From Alkalicoccus urumqiensis (lineage in GTDB: Bacteria; Bacillota; Bacilli; Bacillales; Salisediminibacteriaceae), in the NCBI RefSeq assembly GCF_002993335.1, contig NZ_PVNS01000001.1, positions 186,001 through 250,000 of the forward strand: 64,000 bases of DNA, read 5' to 3'. This document shows positions 19,101 through 27,387 of this stretch, piece by piece. The translations under genes and the position numbers were made by a program. The notes beneath the pieces were generated by a model. The model searched no databases, was not told the origin of the DNA, and was given only the letters and a program-made list of their open reading frames with translations. How positions within the stretch are numbered: the stretch's first letter is position 1; each line of letters opens with the position of its first letter.

Positions 19101-20366
19101 ATGGTTGTATTGATGAAGAACAACAGCGAAATTCGGCGTATCGCTTCTATTTTTCAAGGAGCGGTTCTTCTGCCGGTTCAGCTGTTCGACGCAGATGAGA
19201 ACCAGGCGGCCGTTTTTCCGGAAGGATTTCCCGAAAACCCGCTCTATAAAGAAGACCACTCCCTGTTTGCCGGAATGCATTTTGAGAAAGATCCGTTCGA
19301 TTTCCCGGTACTCCGCTCCACCAACTTTTTGGAAAGTATTCTTTCCATACGGGTCCGCCGCCACGGCACGTTTAGCGGCACCATTTTCATCGGGCCGTTT
19401 TTGAATACGCCGCTGACCGAGGAGATGCTCTCCGGACTCATCCACGATATGCAGGCAGAAGAGCTTTATGAAGAGCTCAGCGCCTATTACAAATCAGTGC
19501 CTCACGCTGGTGTGAAGCAGAGCATGCAGGCCGGGGCGCTCCTTTATTATCTTCTTTACCAGAAAGAGCTGGACTGGAGTGAGGTGATGCAGAAGCGGAG
19601 TATGATGTCGATTCCTTCGGAGACGATGGAGCTGCAGACAGCTGAAAACCGTATACAATATAAGGAACATCATAAGCTGGAACAGGAAGAAGACGTCTTC
19701 CGTCACATCCGTGAGGGAAACAAAGAAGGCATTCTGGAGAACTGGGGAATGCTTGAGGGAACGTCCAACTCGGCTCTTTTAGCCAAAGACAGCTATGTAA
19801 GACATAAAAAGAACCTTGGCATTTCGGCCGTCACGCTCGGCACAAGGTATGCCATCCGGGGCGGACTTCCGGATGAAGAGGCGTTTACGTTGAGCGATTT
19901 GTATATTCAGGAACTGGAAAAGAAAACGAACGCCCGCGAAGTGGACCAGCTTATTCTTGAAGCAGTGCTCGATTTTACCGACCGGGTCGCCCAGCGGAGA
20001 AAAACGCTCTATTCCCCGCTTGTTACCGCCTGCATACAGCAGACAGCTAAAGATATTTTCAGCAGCGAAATGACCGCAGCAGAGCTGGCACGCTCCCTCG
20101 GCGTCCACCCCGGCTACCTCTCCACCATTTTTAAAGAAGAGACCGGGGTCAGCCTGCACGGTTATATCCAGGAGCAGAAAATCAACGAAGCCAAACGGCT
20201 GCTCACCCACTCTTCCTATACCGCCGGCGACATCTGCAGCTGGCTTCATTTTCACGATCAGAGCCATTTCACGAAAACGTTCAAGCAGTATACCGGCATG
20301 ACACCGGGCGCCTACCGTAAAGCAGCTTCCCTTCCAGGAGCAGGGGAACCGGACAGAACTGTCTGA
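19101..20366 (+). CDS. AraC-family regulator with long N-terminal sensor
   Basis: The product has 421 residues. The C-terminal 100 hold the AraC double helix-turn-helix (AELARSLGVHPGYLSTIFKEETG and CSWLHFHDQSHFTKTFKQYTGMTPGAYRK). The long N-terminal part resembles the sensor region of large Firmicute AraC proteins that control sugar genes; no signal or membrane segment is seen in it. The ATG at 19101 follows AGAAAGGATG; the in-frame ATG at 18993 would add a hydrophobic stretch from untranslated leader and is rejected. It is divergent from the GH3/GPH genes and probably activates them. Confidence 0.82.
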   Translation: MVVLMKNNSEIRRIASIFQGAVLLPVQLFDADENQAAVFPEGFPENPLYKEDHSLFAGMHFEKDPFDFPVLRSTNFLESILSIRVRRHGTFSGTIFIGPFLNTPLTEEMLSGLIHDMQAEELYEELSAYYKSVPHAGVKQSMQAGALLYYLLYQKELDWSEVMQKRSMMSIPSETMELQTAENRIQYKEHHKLEQEEDVFRHIREGNKEGILENWGMLEGTSNSALLAKDSYVRHKKNLGISAVTLGTRYAIRGGLPDEEAFTLSDLYIQELEKKTNAREVDQLILEAVLDFTDRVAQRRKTLYSPLVTACIQQTAKDIFSSEMTAAELARSLGVHPGYLSTIFKEETGVSLHGYIQEQKINEAKRLLTHSSYTAGDICSWLHFHDQSHFTKTFKQYTGMTPGAYRKAASLPGAGEPDRTV

Positions 20367-20408
20367 TGAGACGCCGGCCGCTTTTGGATTTTGGGGCGGG
20401 GTTTCAGC

Positions 20409-20457
20409 AAAGTCTTACAACGGAGAGGATGACTCCTGCAGCGGCGGCCCGGAGTCC
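20409..20457 (+). repeat. Class D 21-bp-period array, copy D2
   Basis: AAAGTCT (20409), TGACTCC (20430, degenerate) and GGAGTCC (20451) are at exact 21 bp steps. Surrounding text (CAGCGGCGGCCCGGAGTCCG) matches copy D1 near 14900, showing common origin. Confidence 0.5.
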
Positions 20458-20625
20458 GGTAACTCCGGCTTCTGCTCCCGCAACGGCAGAAGGTTCTCAG
20501 TTCCGGCATAGAAACTCTATGCCCCGTCACGCGGCCGCTGCCTCTCTACCCTGAACCGAATACGGCACCAGAGCAGAGGGCGGGCGCTTTCCAGCACGCG
20601 TCGCGGTCGCATTCGCACTCAAATA

Positions 20626-21200
20626 AAATAAACCAGGCAGAAACCGCCTGGTCTTAAAAGAAAAGAGAGATTTGTTGAATAGGTTCCAGCTTTCTGCCTG
20701 CACCTGCAGCCGTACGCGTTCCGGAGGGAACGGCCTCAACTAATTCCTTCTTCCTTGCGTCTGAAGGAATGGATTTTCGCCTCGTTCGGATCCTCCCGGA
20801 GTCGACGGCCTCCGGTTTCGGCAGCTAGAAAAGAAACGCTTGATAGGAGCGGCCCTTTCTGTATAGAAATTGCTGTCATCCAGTTGCGTAGAAAGTATAA
20901 TTATTGCCTTATACATTTCGTTCCTGGTACGGGTACGGAGCCTCTGTATTTCATCTCTATTTTACTAAGCTTCGAAGCGTTCGGCAGAGACGCCAGTGGG
21001 ATCAAGCGCAGTCTGAAGATCCTTTCTCAGGGCGCAGGCCATGAGAAATAGCTGAAGACAAGCCCACGGCAAGCTTCTGCCGAGTAGCGGAGAAGCTCCA
21101 TCAACAGAAACAAACGGTACATGGAACAGAACACTGCAATGCTGTAACGCTTGGCATCCCTGTTCGAAAGAGGCTTCGAACTTTATACTTTCTTGTACTT
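20626..21200 (+). repeat. Dispersed intergenic element, copy R2 (internal deletion)
   Basis: It begins with the end hairpin (ACCAGGCAGAAACCGCCTGGT) and CTGCACCTGCAGCCGTACGC, then jumps over the central hairpin block found in R3 and continues with GGATTTTCGCCTCGTTCGGA, the block around GATCAAGCGCAGTCTGAAGA and AAGCCCACGGCAAGCTTCTG, ending at TTTATACTTTCTTGTACTT. Identity to R3 is very high in the last 270 bases. It lies between two convergent genes, next to array D2. Confidence 0.85.
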
Positions 21201-21201
21201 C

Positions 21202-21226
21202 AAAAAAAGAAGCCTATACCAGGCTC
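21202..21226 (-). terminator. Terminator of the acetyltransferase operon
   Basis: On the minus strand a short stem AGCCT/AGGCT is followed by seven T, 13 bases past the maa stop. Confidence 0.65.
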
Positions 21227-21238
21227 CTCCAGTGTTCT

Positions 21239-21796
21239 CTAAAATATGGCCCGGATGACGCGGGCGGGATTGCCGCCGACGACAACGTTTTCCGGAATGT
21301 CCTTCGTCACGACCGCGCCGGAGGCGATCACGACGTTATCTCCTACGGTCACACCCGGATTAATCACTGCCGCGCCGCCGATCCAGACGTTGTCTCCGAA
21401 CGTAATCGGCTGTGCATACTCCCGGCCCGAATTCCGCTCTTCCGGGTCAATCGGGTGCGTGGCTGTATAAACCTCCACACTCGGCGCCAGCATGCAGTTG
21501 TCACCGAACCGCACCTCGCACACATCGAGAATCGTGCAGTCAAAATTCGCAAAGAAGTTTTCTCCGACGTGTGTATTGTACCCGTAGTCAAAGCGGATGT
21601 TCGGCTCCATGACAATCTGCTCCCCCGTCGAACCGAGCAGCTCCTTCAGCATATTCGTGCGCTCCGCTTCTTCCGTTTCCAGCGTGCTGTTGTACTCGCG
21701 CACGCGCCGGCGCGCCGCGGTCCGCTCCGCATACAGTACCGGATCCGCCGGGTCATACATCTCTCCTGCGAGCATTTTTTCCTTCTCTGTTTTCAT
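21239..21796 (-). CDS. maa: Sugar O-acetyltransferase (maltose/galactoside type)
   Basis: The product has 185 residues: an N-terminal Mac domain ([16 protein letters not shown]) followed by a left-handed beta-helix hexapeptide repeat with the catalytic-site text [26 protein letters not shown] and [10 protein letters not shown]. The family transfers acetyl from acetyl-CoA to the 6-OH of maltose, glucose or galactosides, probably to detoxify unused sugar. Its start overlaps the stop of the 61-residue gene upstream (ATGA), so GNAT, the small gene and maa form one unit. Confidence 0.9.
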   Translation of the reverse strand: MKTEKEKMLAGEMYDPADPVLYAERTAARRRVREYNSTLETEEAERTNMLKELLGSTGEQIVMEPNIRFDYGYNTHVGENFFANFDCTILDVCEVRFGDNCMLAPSVEVYTATHPIDPEERNSGREYAQPITFGDNVWIGGAAVINPGVTVGDNVVIASGAVVTKDIPENVVVGGNPARVIRAIF

Positions 21797-21978
21797 GACT
21801 GCCCCTCTCCGGTGTCATCGAGTGTATTCGTCGACGTTTTCAGCTCGCCGGCCGCATTCACATACACATCCAGATACGTTCCGTCCGTAAATTTTACGAC
21901 GACCGCCTTTTCTGCGACCGCCATCTCTTCGACCGTCTTTCCCGCAAAATTCGCCGGGTACACCGTAAAATCCTCCAC
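21793..21978 (-). CDS. Small hypothetical protein (61 residues)
   Basis: A GTG at 21978 with AAGGAGGGG four bases before it starts a 61-residue acidic protein ([19 protein letters not shown] and onward). It contains a predicted beta-hairpin region [18 protein letters not shown] do not recognise the family. It sits between a GNAT acetyltransferase and maa, overlapping the maa start by four bases and the end of the GNAT gene by none to a few bases, which argues that it is a real translated gene. Function unknown. Confidence 0.6.
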   Translation of the reverse strand: MEDFTVYPANFAGKTVEEMAVAEKAVVVKFTDGTYLDVYVNAAGELKTSTNTLDDTGEGQS

Positions 21979-21979
21979 A

Positions 21980-22534
21980 CTACCCCTCCTTCGTAAAAAA
22001 CGCATCCGGGTACTGCACCGTACCCTCCGTCCATGACAGCGCGCCGGGCACAAGCTCTTTTACCATCCACGCCTCCGCCGGCACATCAAACGGCGCCGTA
22101 ATCCCGTGACGCCCCGCAGGCTCAAACCCGAACCGCGGATAATACTCCGGATGCCCGAGCAGCACGACAAGCTCAAATCCAAGCTCCTCGGCACGCAGCA
22201 GCGCCTCCTCGATCAGCGCACTGCCGATCCCCGAACGCTGCTTGAACGGATGCACACTCATCGGCGCAAGCGCCAGCACCTTCCCCGACGCCCCGACCGT
22301 CACCCGCGTCAGCAGAATATGCCCGCACAGCTCATCCGTCTCCGCCACCAGCGACAGCTCCGGCACAAACGCCTCCGACTCCCGGAGACGCCGCACAAGC
22401 CGGTGCTCCGACTGATCACTCATCTCCTCCAGCCGGAACGCCGCCTCCACCAGCGCCTCCACCTCAATATATTCCGCCGGACGCTCCGGCCGGATTACCA
22501 CTTCATCCGGATAAAACGACGCTTCCTTGCCCAT
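21980..22534 (-). CDS. GNAT-family N-acetyltransferase (YhbS-like)
   Basis: The product has 184 residues. The GNAT acetyl-CoA site is recognisable as APMSVHPFKQRSGIGSALIEEAL, and the later LGHPEYYPRFGFEPA is characteristic of the YhbS-like subgroup. The acceptor substrate is unknown. The ATG at 22534 follows AAAAAGGAGAGG; the in-frame ATG at 22567 lies upstream of that ribosome site and is rejected. It is first gene of a probable three-gene operon with the small protein and maa. Confidence 0.8.
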   Translation of the reverse strand: MGKEASFYPDEVVIRPERPAEYIEVEALVEAAFRLEEMSDQSEHRLVRRLRESEAFVPELSLVAETDELCGHILLTRVTVGASGKVLALAPMSVHPFKQRSGIGSALIEEALLRAEELGFELVVLLGHPEYYPRFGFEPAGRHGITAPFDVPAEAWMVKELVPGALSWTEGTVQYPDAFFTKEG

Positions 22535-22642
22535 GATTTCCTCTCCTTTTTCCACAGCCTGTTCCATTCTCGTCTGCGGCAGGTTCTTTTCTTATCTTAG
22601 CACACCTGGTATTCTTTTCTACAGACGAAGAGGAGGGGTGTT

Positions 22643-23584
22643 ATGAACCGGCTGGAAAAGCTGTATCCCGTTTTTATCCTGACTGCGGCTGCAGCCGGTC
22701 TGGCTCTCGGCACGGTGGATGCCGTTCCCCCCGCGGCACAGGCTGTGATCACGCCGTTTTTAATGATCATGCTCACCGCGGCATTTTATCCGATTTCCTT
22801 TCAGGGACTGCGTGCGGCATGTTCCAGCCGTCGTTTTGCGGGCGCAGCGCTTTTGATCAACTTTGTCTGGACGCCTCTGTTCGCCTGGGTGCTGGCGGGG
22901 CTGTTTCTCGGGGACCACCCGGCGCTCTGGATCGGCTTCGTCATGCTCATGGTGACGCCGTGCACGGACTGGTACATTGTTTTCACGAAGCTTGCCCGCG
23001 GGAACATGGCGCTCGCTGCGGCGCTGCTGCCGCTGAATCTGGTGCTGCAGGTTCTGCTGCTGCCGGCGTATCTGCTGTTATTTACCGGCGCCTCGGGCAC
23101 GATCGCGCCGGGCGTGTTGATCGAGACCATCGTGTTTATTCTCGGCATCCCGTTTCTGGCAGCTGCTGCACTCCGCTTTGCTGCATCAGCGCGCAGGAAC
23201 TGGAAAAAGCGGATCGATGCAGTCACCGCTCCGCTTCCCGTTCTCTTTTTATGCCTCGCCGTCGCGGCGATGTTCGCGTCACAGGGGACACTGCTTCCTG
23301 CCAACATGGAACTTCTCCTGCTGCTTCTCATGCCCATTCTGCTGTTCTTTACGGTCAATTTCGGCATCAGCTGGTTCGGCGGGGGCTTTATCGGACTGGA
23401 CGGCGCCGGGCGCGTCAGCCTGACGATGACAACACTCGCACGCAATTCGCCGGCCGCCCTCGCGATCGCTCTGGCGGCATTTCCCGGCGAACCGCTCATC
23501 GCACTGACGCTCCTCATCGGCCCGCTGCTGGAAATTCCGGTGCTCGCTGCGGTGACGCAGCTTTTACTCCGGCTGCGCGGCTGA
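22643..23584 (+). CDS. ACR3/bile-acid-symporter-like (BASS) transporter
   Basis: The product has 313 residues and about ten membrane segments. The segment VMLMVTPCTDWYIVFTKLARGN corresponds to the region of ACR3 arsenite permeases that normally reads APCTAMVFVWS, and NFGISWFGG and TTLARNSPAALAIA fit the BASS fold. It is therefore annotated as a BASS superfamily transporter of the arsenic-resistance-like subgroup. No arsR or arsC is adjacent and the ACR3 motif is altered, so arsenite efflux is not claimed. RBS GAGGAGGGG precedes the ATG. It is divergent from the GNAT operon and convergent with the next lipoprotein gene. Confidence 0.72.
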   Translation: MNRLEKLYPVFILTAAAAGLALGTVDAVPPAAQAVITPFLMIMLTAAFYPISFQGLRAACSSRRFAGAALLINFVWTPLFAWVLAGLFLGDHPALWIGFVMLMVTPCTDWYIVFTKLARGNMALAAALLPLNLVLQVLLLPAYLLLFTGASGTIAPGVLIETIVFILGIPFLAAAALRFAASARRNWKKRIDAVTAPLPVLFLCLAVAAMFASQGTLLPANMELLLLLLMPILLFFTVNFGISWFGGGFIGLDGAGRVSLTMTTLARNSPAALAIALAAFPGEPLIALTLLIGPLLEIPVLAAVTQLLLRLRG

Positions 23585-23593
23585 GCTAGGCGG

Positions 23594-24025
23594 TCAGCCG
23601 TTTTCCTCCACCTCAAATTCGGCGGTTTCGCTCACGAGTGTGCCGTTGTGATGCCACTGTACGGTAATGGGCATGGCCTGATCGTTGGAGACCGCTTCGA
23701 GAAACGCGGGATTCAGCTCTCCGCTGGAACGTACCTGCTCCACCGTTTCACCGGATTCAACACTCGGAAAGGCAGAGGTGGCCATTTCCACCTGATTCCG
23801 CTCGGACGATAACGACGTAATGATAACGCGCTCAGCGGGATGCTCTTCCCCGAGGTACGTTGCAGCAACCACGACTTCTTCCGCAGCGTCGCCGCCGGCT
23901 GAACCTTCCTCGATCGACAGCTCGATCTTCCAGTGCTCGGTTTCTTCCTCCAGCTGATACTCCCGCTCTTCACCGCCTGTACAGCCGGCTAGGAGCACCG
24001 CTCCAATCAACAACCACTTCATCAT
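23594..24025 (-). CDS. Small acidic lipoprotein, unknown function
   Basis: The product has 143 residues with a lipoprotein signal (LLAGC, Cys15) and a mature part rich in Glu, predicted as beta strands (WKIELSIEEG; ITVQWHHNG), like a single immunoglobulin-like domain. The ribosome site GGGAGG is seven bases before the ATG at 24025. It would be anchored on the outer face of the membrane. I do not recognise a family. Upstream of it lie array A1 and a class B array rather than an obvious promoter region. Confidence 0.7.
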   Translation of the reverse strand: MMKWLLIGAVLLAGCTGGEEREYQLEEETEHWKIELSIEEGSAGGDAAEEVVVAATYLGEEHPAERVIITSLSSERNQVEMATSAFPSVESGETVEQVRSSGELNPAFLEAVSNDQAMPITVQWHHNGTLVSETAEFEVEENG

Positions 24026-24127
24026 TCTACCGCCTCCCTGCTGCTTCCTATTTTACACATTGGGAGAAAAAAGGAAAAGAAGCGGAGCCGGTTTTCTTCG
24101 AAGCTGTGCAGCTGCTTGGAAAAACGC

Positions 24128-24299
24128 GGACCACGTCCGGGCGTTTTCGGACCAGGATCGGCTTTCGACGGACCAAAAACTGCGCTCATCGCAACAGAAT
24201 TCCTCCGTACCGGACCAGGCCGCCTGTATCGGACCAGAAAAAACAGCGATCGGACCAACTTTCAAGCCTACTGGACCAGGATTTGCTCCAGCCGGACCA
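24128..24299 (+). repeat. Class A 21-bp-period array (GGACCA), copy A1
   Basis: GGACCA occurs at 24128, 24149, 24170, (GCAACA at 24191), 24212, 24231, 24252, 24273 and 24294. Steps are 21, 21, 21, 21, 19, 21, 21, 21. The roughly 15-bp spacers are unrelated to each other; only C or TC just before the word is common. Confidence 0.92.
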
Positions 24300-24346
24300 G
24301 GAACGGCGGGCTGCACCGGCGCGGTTTATTGAACCGGGCGGTTTCA

Positions 24347-24395
24347 TGGCGGTCTCATCCGCCGGCGTGGCGGTCTTGGAAGGAGACGTGGCGAT
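24347..24395 (+). repeat. Class B 21-bp-period array, short copy B1
   Basis: TGGCGGT at 24347 and 24368 and TGGCGAT at 24389 follow array A1 directly, at exact 21 bp steps. Confidence 0.8.
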
Positions 24396-24483
24396 CTTTG
24401 AATCCACCTGCCGCCGGAGCCCGCGGCGGCCCATCTGCTCCAGACAAACGGCGGACTGCTTCCGCAGCCCGCCGTCGTCCACG

Positions 24484-25374
24484 TTACTTAGAAGTTCCGC
24501 CTTCTTTCGCCAGTACCGGAATCCAGATCTCGCAGGATGCCGGCGCTTTCTCTCCTTCTCTCCAGTCCATCCAGAGAATTTCCGGGCCTTCCCGCTGCTC
24601 ATAGCGGACGGCAGGGAACCATTCCGCGTAAATATTCCCCCACGTTTTCTGAAGCTCGTCGGGGAAATCTCCCTCCGCGGTAAACACGGCCCACGTGGAT
24701 GCCGGCACAGAAAGTGTCTCCCATCGATCCGGCACTTCTCCTTCGACGGCTGCACCGATATAATGATCCAGCTTCCCTTTTTCCTCCATCCGGCCTTCCG
24801 AGAAATTGGTCGATGCCTGTACGATGCCGCCTGGTTCGGTGTTGGACAGCTCCTTCAACGCACGCAGATCATCCTTGGAAAGCGACGCCCACATATCGGT
24901 AATGTGCGGGTTTTCTCCTTCAAATTGAATCGGCACTCTTTTTTTGATTCCGGCAAGCGCGAACGCTTCTTTATCAACAATACGATAGTTCATACTTGTC
25001 CCTCCTGTCATGTGAATACGGACGGAGACGGGCGGATACAGCTGCAGGCTTTTTTCTCCGGCCGCCGCTTCCGACGGCGTCATGCCGTGCACCTGGCGGA
25101 AAGCCCGCGTGAAAGCATCCGGAGACTGGTACTGATATTTCACAGCAGCGTCCAGCACGCGGAGCTTCCCGCCCATCAGCTCTTCTGCAGCACGTGACAT
25201 CCGGCGGCGCCGGATGTATTCCGAGACCGGCACCCCGGCGAGAAAGGAAAACATCCGCTTAAAATGAAACTCCGAGCTTCCCGCGCGGCGCGCAGCTTCC
25301 TTCAGGTCGATTTCTTCTGTCAGATGAGCTTCGATATAGCGGACAGCCTCATTCCACGCCTGTATCTGATCCAT
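24484..25374 (-). CDS. AraC-type regulator with GyrI-like effector domain
   Basis: The product has 296 residues. The AraC DNA-binding domain is N-terminal (residues 5-105: EIDLKEAARRAGSSEFHFKRMFSFLAGVPVSEYIR), followed by a GyrI-like/AraC effector-binding domain (residues about 130-290) ending in DWREGEKAPASCEIWIPV, as in SoxS/Rob-like and YdeE-type proteins that bind amphipathic compounds. No target operon is adjacent. It starts with ATG at 25374 after a GGAGAGGA ribosome site. Confidence 0.85.
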   Translation of the reverse strand: MDQIQAWNEAVRYIEAHLTEEIDLKEAARRAGSSEFHFKRMFSFLAGVPVSEYIRRRRMSRAAEELMGGKLRVLDAAVKYQYQSPDAFTRAFRQVHGMTPSEAAAGEKSLQLYPPVSVRIHMTGGTSMNYRIVDKEAFALAGIKKRVPIQFEGENPHITDMWASLSKDDLRALKELSNTEPGGIVQASTNFSEGRMEEKGKLDHYIGAAVEGEVPDRWETLSVPASTWAVFTAEGDFPDELQKTWGNIYAEWFPAVRYEQREGPEILWMDWREGEKAPASCEIWIPVLAKEGGTSK

Positions 25375-25493
25375 TTCCTCTCCTCCTTCACTATGTACTG
25401 TAACAGGATATTTCTGCGGTCATCCGACAATTCGTGCCCTTTTCTGCAGGGAGAGTTTTTCATATAATGAGGGAAGAAAGGAGAGATGTTTTT

Positions 25494-25742
25494 ATGGCTG
25501 CACCTCGAAACAGCTGGGCCGAAGCGAAAAAGAAATGCCGCTTGAATCAGGCGGACATTCAAATGGCTAAAGAACTCGGCATGTCACCGAAAAGCCTGCT
25601 GAAAAATATCCCCTCCAGGCAGGAACCGTGGAAGCTTCCGGTGAAGCAATGGATACATGAATTATACGAAGACAAATTTGGATTCGTAAAACAAATGAAT
25701 GGCGGGAAGCAGCAGCCAAAAGAAGACGACCTTCCATTTTAA
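25494..25742 (+). CDS. Small conserved-looking protein, 82 residues
   Basis: The ATG at 25494 follows GAAAGGAGAGATG. The protein is basic and predicted helical (KKKCRLNQADIQMAKELGMSPKSLLKNIPS, then QEPWKLPVKQWIHELYEDKFG). Similar small proteins of unknown role are common in Bacillaceae as far as I recall. An in-frame ATG at 25434 is rejected because the stronger ribosome site is at 25494. The gene is divergent from the AraC-type regulator. No function is proposed. Confidence 0.7.
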   Translation: MAAPRNSWAEAKKKCRLNQADIQMAKELGMSPKSLLKNIPSRQEPWKLPVKQWIHELYEDKFGFVKQMNGGKQQPKEDDLPF

Positions 25743-25860
25743 CGAGGAGGAACGAATCCATCCGGTCTTCTGCTCAGCGGAACCCGATGAAGCATTTTGT
25801 CGAAGTCGACGGCTTCGTCGTACCTAAAGATCTATTCCGCGGGAAATAACTCCCCCGCTC

Positions 25861-26187
25861 CTACTCGTTCCACGCTGCGGAAGGAGAAAACTGAACGGTA
25901 TATGCAGCTCCAAGCTCCTGCTGCAGCCGCCGGGTCAGTTCTTTTCCTTCAGCATCGTGCTGCGATGCTTTTTCCGCTGCATCAGGCAGTGCGGCGTCGT
26001 TTTCCCAGTCGATCCATGTTCCATATCGAAGCATCCACTGCCACAGCTCCTCCTTCAGCTCCGCCGTTACCGGCAGTTCCTCAAGTTCCAGGTTCGCTCC
26101 GCATACAGCACACCAGACCGGGTCGGCGGAGAAATCTCCTTCCACCTTCAGCTGCTCGTTCGTTCCGTCCCCGCATTCACACTGCAT
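25861..26187 (-). CDS. Hypothetical protein with N-terminal Cys motifs
   Basis: The product has 108 residues. Four cysteines in CECGDG and WCAVCGANLELEE suggest a small zinc-binding N-terminus. The remainder is helical and acidic (LKEELWQWMLRYGTWIDWE). The start ATG overlaps the stop of the HAD gene (TGATG) and has AAAGGTGG upstream, indicating coupling to the HAD hydrolase. Family unknown to me by name, though similar proteins seem to occur in Bacillus. Confidence 0.65.
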   Translation of the reverse strand: MQCECGDGTNEQLKVEGDFSADPVWCAVCGANLELEELPVTAELKEELWQWMLRYGTWIDWENDAALPDAAEKASQHDAEGKELTRRLQQELGAAYTVQFSPSAAWNE

Positions 26188-26867
26188 CACTGGTTCCACC
26201 TTTCCATCACTTCCGGAACGTCCAACAGCCGGTCGACCACTGCATCTGCGGCTGCCGGCTCCACTCCGGGTCCTCTTTTCCAGATCGTCCTCATTCCCAC
26301 GCCCTTCGCTGCTTCGATGTCATTTATGGGGTGGTCACCGATGAACACACTGGCTGCGGGCGCCACGTTCAGCCGTTTCAGCGCCTGCATAAAAATCGCC
26401 GGATCCGGTTTTTTCACTTTTTCCCACTCTGAAATAAGCACGATGTCCATATAGGCTCCGATATCGAGCGCGTCGATGTTTCGCTGCTGAAAATGCCCGC
26501 GGCCGTTGGTAATGATACCGAGCAGAAGGCCGCTCTCCCGTAATGACCGCAGCATGGCATGCAGCCCGGAGAAGCCCTGTGCCTCTTCTTGAAACCGATC
26601 CACGTAATCATCCAGCAGTACTTTCCAGGAAAGCTTCAGCTGCGGAAATTCCACCGCCAGCTGCTGATAAACGCGGTCCTTCCAGACATACCCGCCGGCA
26701 TCGAGCTCCAGAAAGCGGCGGATGTAAGCCGTTTTTACACCCGCTCCGTTCCAAAACCGGTCGTACTGATGATCGATGAATGCGCGCACCGACGTGTCCC
26801 GGTCCAGAAGCGTTCCATCGAGGTCAAATAACACTGCCTTCACCCGCAGCCCTCCGTTCTTTTTCAT
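26187..26867 (-). CDS. HAD-superfamily hydrolase (phosphatase)
   Basis: The product has up to 226 residues. HAD motif I is FDLDGTLLD with the nucleophile Asp, motif II is ITNGRG, motif III Lys lies in SEWEKVKKPDPAIF, and motif IV is FIGDHPINDIEAA; the helical cap lies between motifs I and II. It is a cytoplasmic phosphatase of the YjjG/PhnX-like type I group with unknown substrate. The ATG at 26867 overlaps the NUDIX stop (ATGA), while a GTG at 26843 has a better ribosome site (CGGAGGG); either is possible. It is coupled to the downstream 108-residue gene by TGATG. Confidence 0.85.
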   Translation of the reverse strand: MKKNGGLRVKAVLFDLDGTLLDRDTSVRAFIDHQYDRFWNGAGVKTAYIRRFLELDAGGYVWKDRVYQQLAVEFPQLKLSWKVLLDDYVDRFQEEAQGFSGLHAMLRSLRESGLLLGIITNGRGHFQQRNIDALDIGAYMDIVLISEWEKVKKPDPAIFMQALKRLNVAPAASVFIGDHPINDIEAAKGVGMRTIWKRGPGVEPAAADAVVDRLLDVPEVMERWNQ

Positions 26868-27320
26868 CCGTGCTTCCCGGTAAAGCAGTCCAGCACCAGA
26901 ACCGCCCGCGGATCGATTTTCTCCGGAAGACGGTCGAGAGGAAAGTATGCCGTTTCCAGACTCTCCTCGTCATGCTCTTCCGCTGTTACGGAGGCTCCTT
27001 CTGCTGCGTACACAGCGATAATATTGTACACTTCATCACCGTTTGGATACTGATAGTACAGCGCCTGTCCGGAAAGCATGTCCACGAACCGGAAATTTTC
27101 AGCGGTGAGCGATGTTTCTTCAAACAGCTCCCGTGCTGCTGTCTCTTCCAGACTTTCTACCCGGCTCCAGTGCCCCTCCCGGGAGCCCCCATTCGTTGGT
27201 GTCTGAGCGCCGCTGCATGAGAATATCTTTGTTTTCCGCCTGTACAATAATGGTAGCACCCGGGAGAATGAGCGGCCGGCTCCCGATGTGCTCCCGCATG
27301 TCGTTGACATAGTTTCCCAT
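26864..27320 (-). pseudogene. NUDIX hydrolase with a single-base frameshift
   Basis: The first part (ATG at 27320, ribosome site AGGTGAT) reads MGNYVNDMREHIGSRPL through RRSDTNEWGLPGGALEPG in one frame. The second part continues in the +1 frame as ESLEETAARELFEET and runs to CFTGKHG at 26864. Joined, they give a complete NUDIX box (GGALEPG-ESLEETAARELFEET) and a normal length of about 150 residues. One extra base in the GGT-A-GAA context, at about 27158, explains the break. It is either a recent inactivation or a sequencing error. Such enzymes hydrolyse nucleoside diphosphates linked to other groups. Confidence 0.8.
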
Positions 27321-27350
27321 ATGTATCACCTCTGCTCTTAACTATATCAA

Positions 27351-27379
27351 AAGAGGCAGCCCGCGGTGGACTGCCTCTT
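27351..27379 (-). terminator. Terminator of glmS
   Basis: Stem AAGAGGCAG/CTGCCTCTT lies nine bases past the glmS stop; the minus-strand tail begins TTGAT, while the plus strand has TTTTTC. Confidence 0.7.
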
Positions 27380-27387
27380 GTTTTTCT

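Noticed and set aside
24128-24299. CRISPR-like layout of array A1 (short repeat, variable spacer)
   Set aside because: The repeat is only 6 bp and the spacers about 15 bp, far below CRISPR sizes. No cas genes are in the window and the words tolerate changes.
24116-24604. Open frame across arrays A1 and B1
   Set aside because: Steps of 19 bp shift the frame within the array, there is no ribosome site, and no similar protein results from array A2. High GC makes long chance frames common here.
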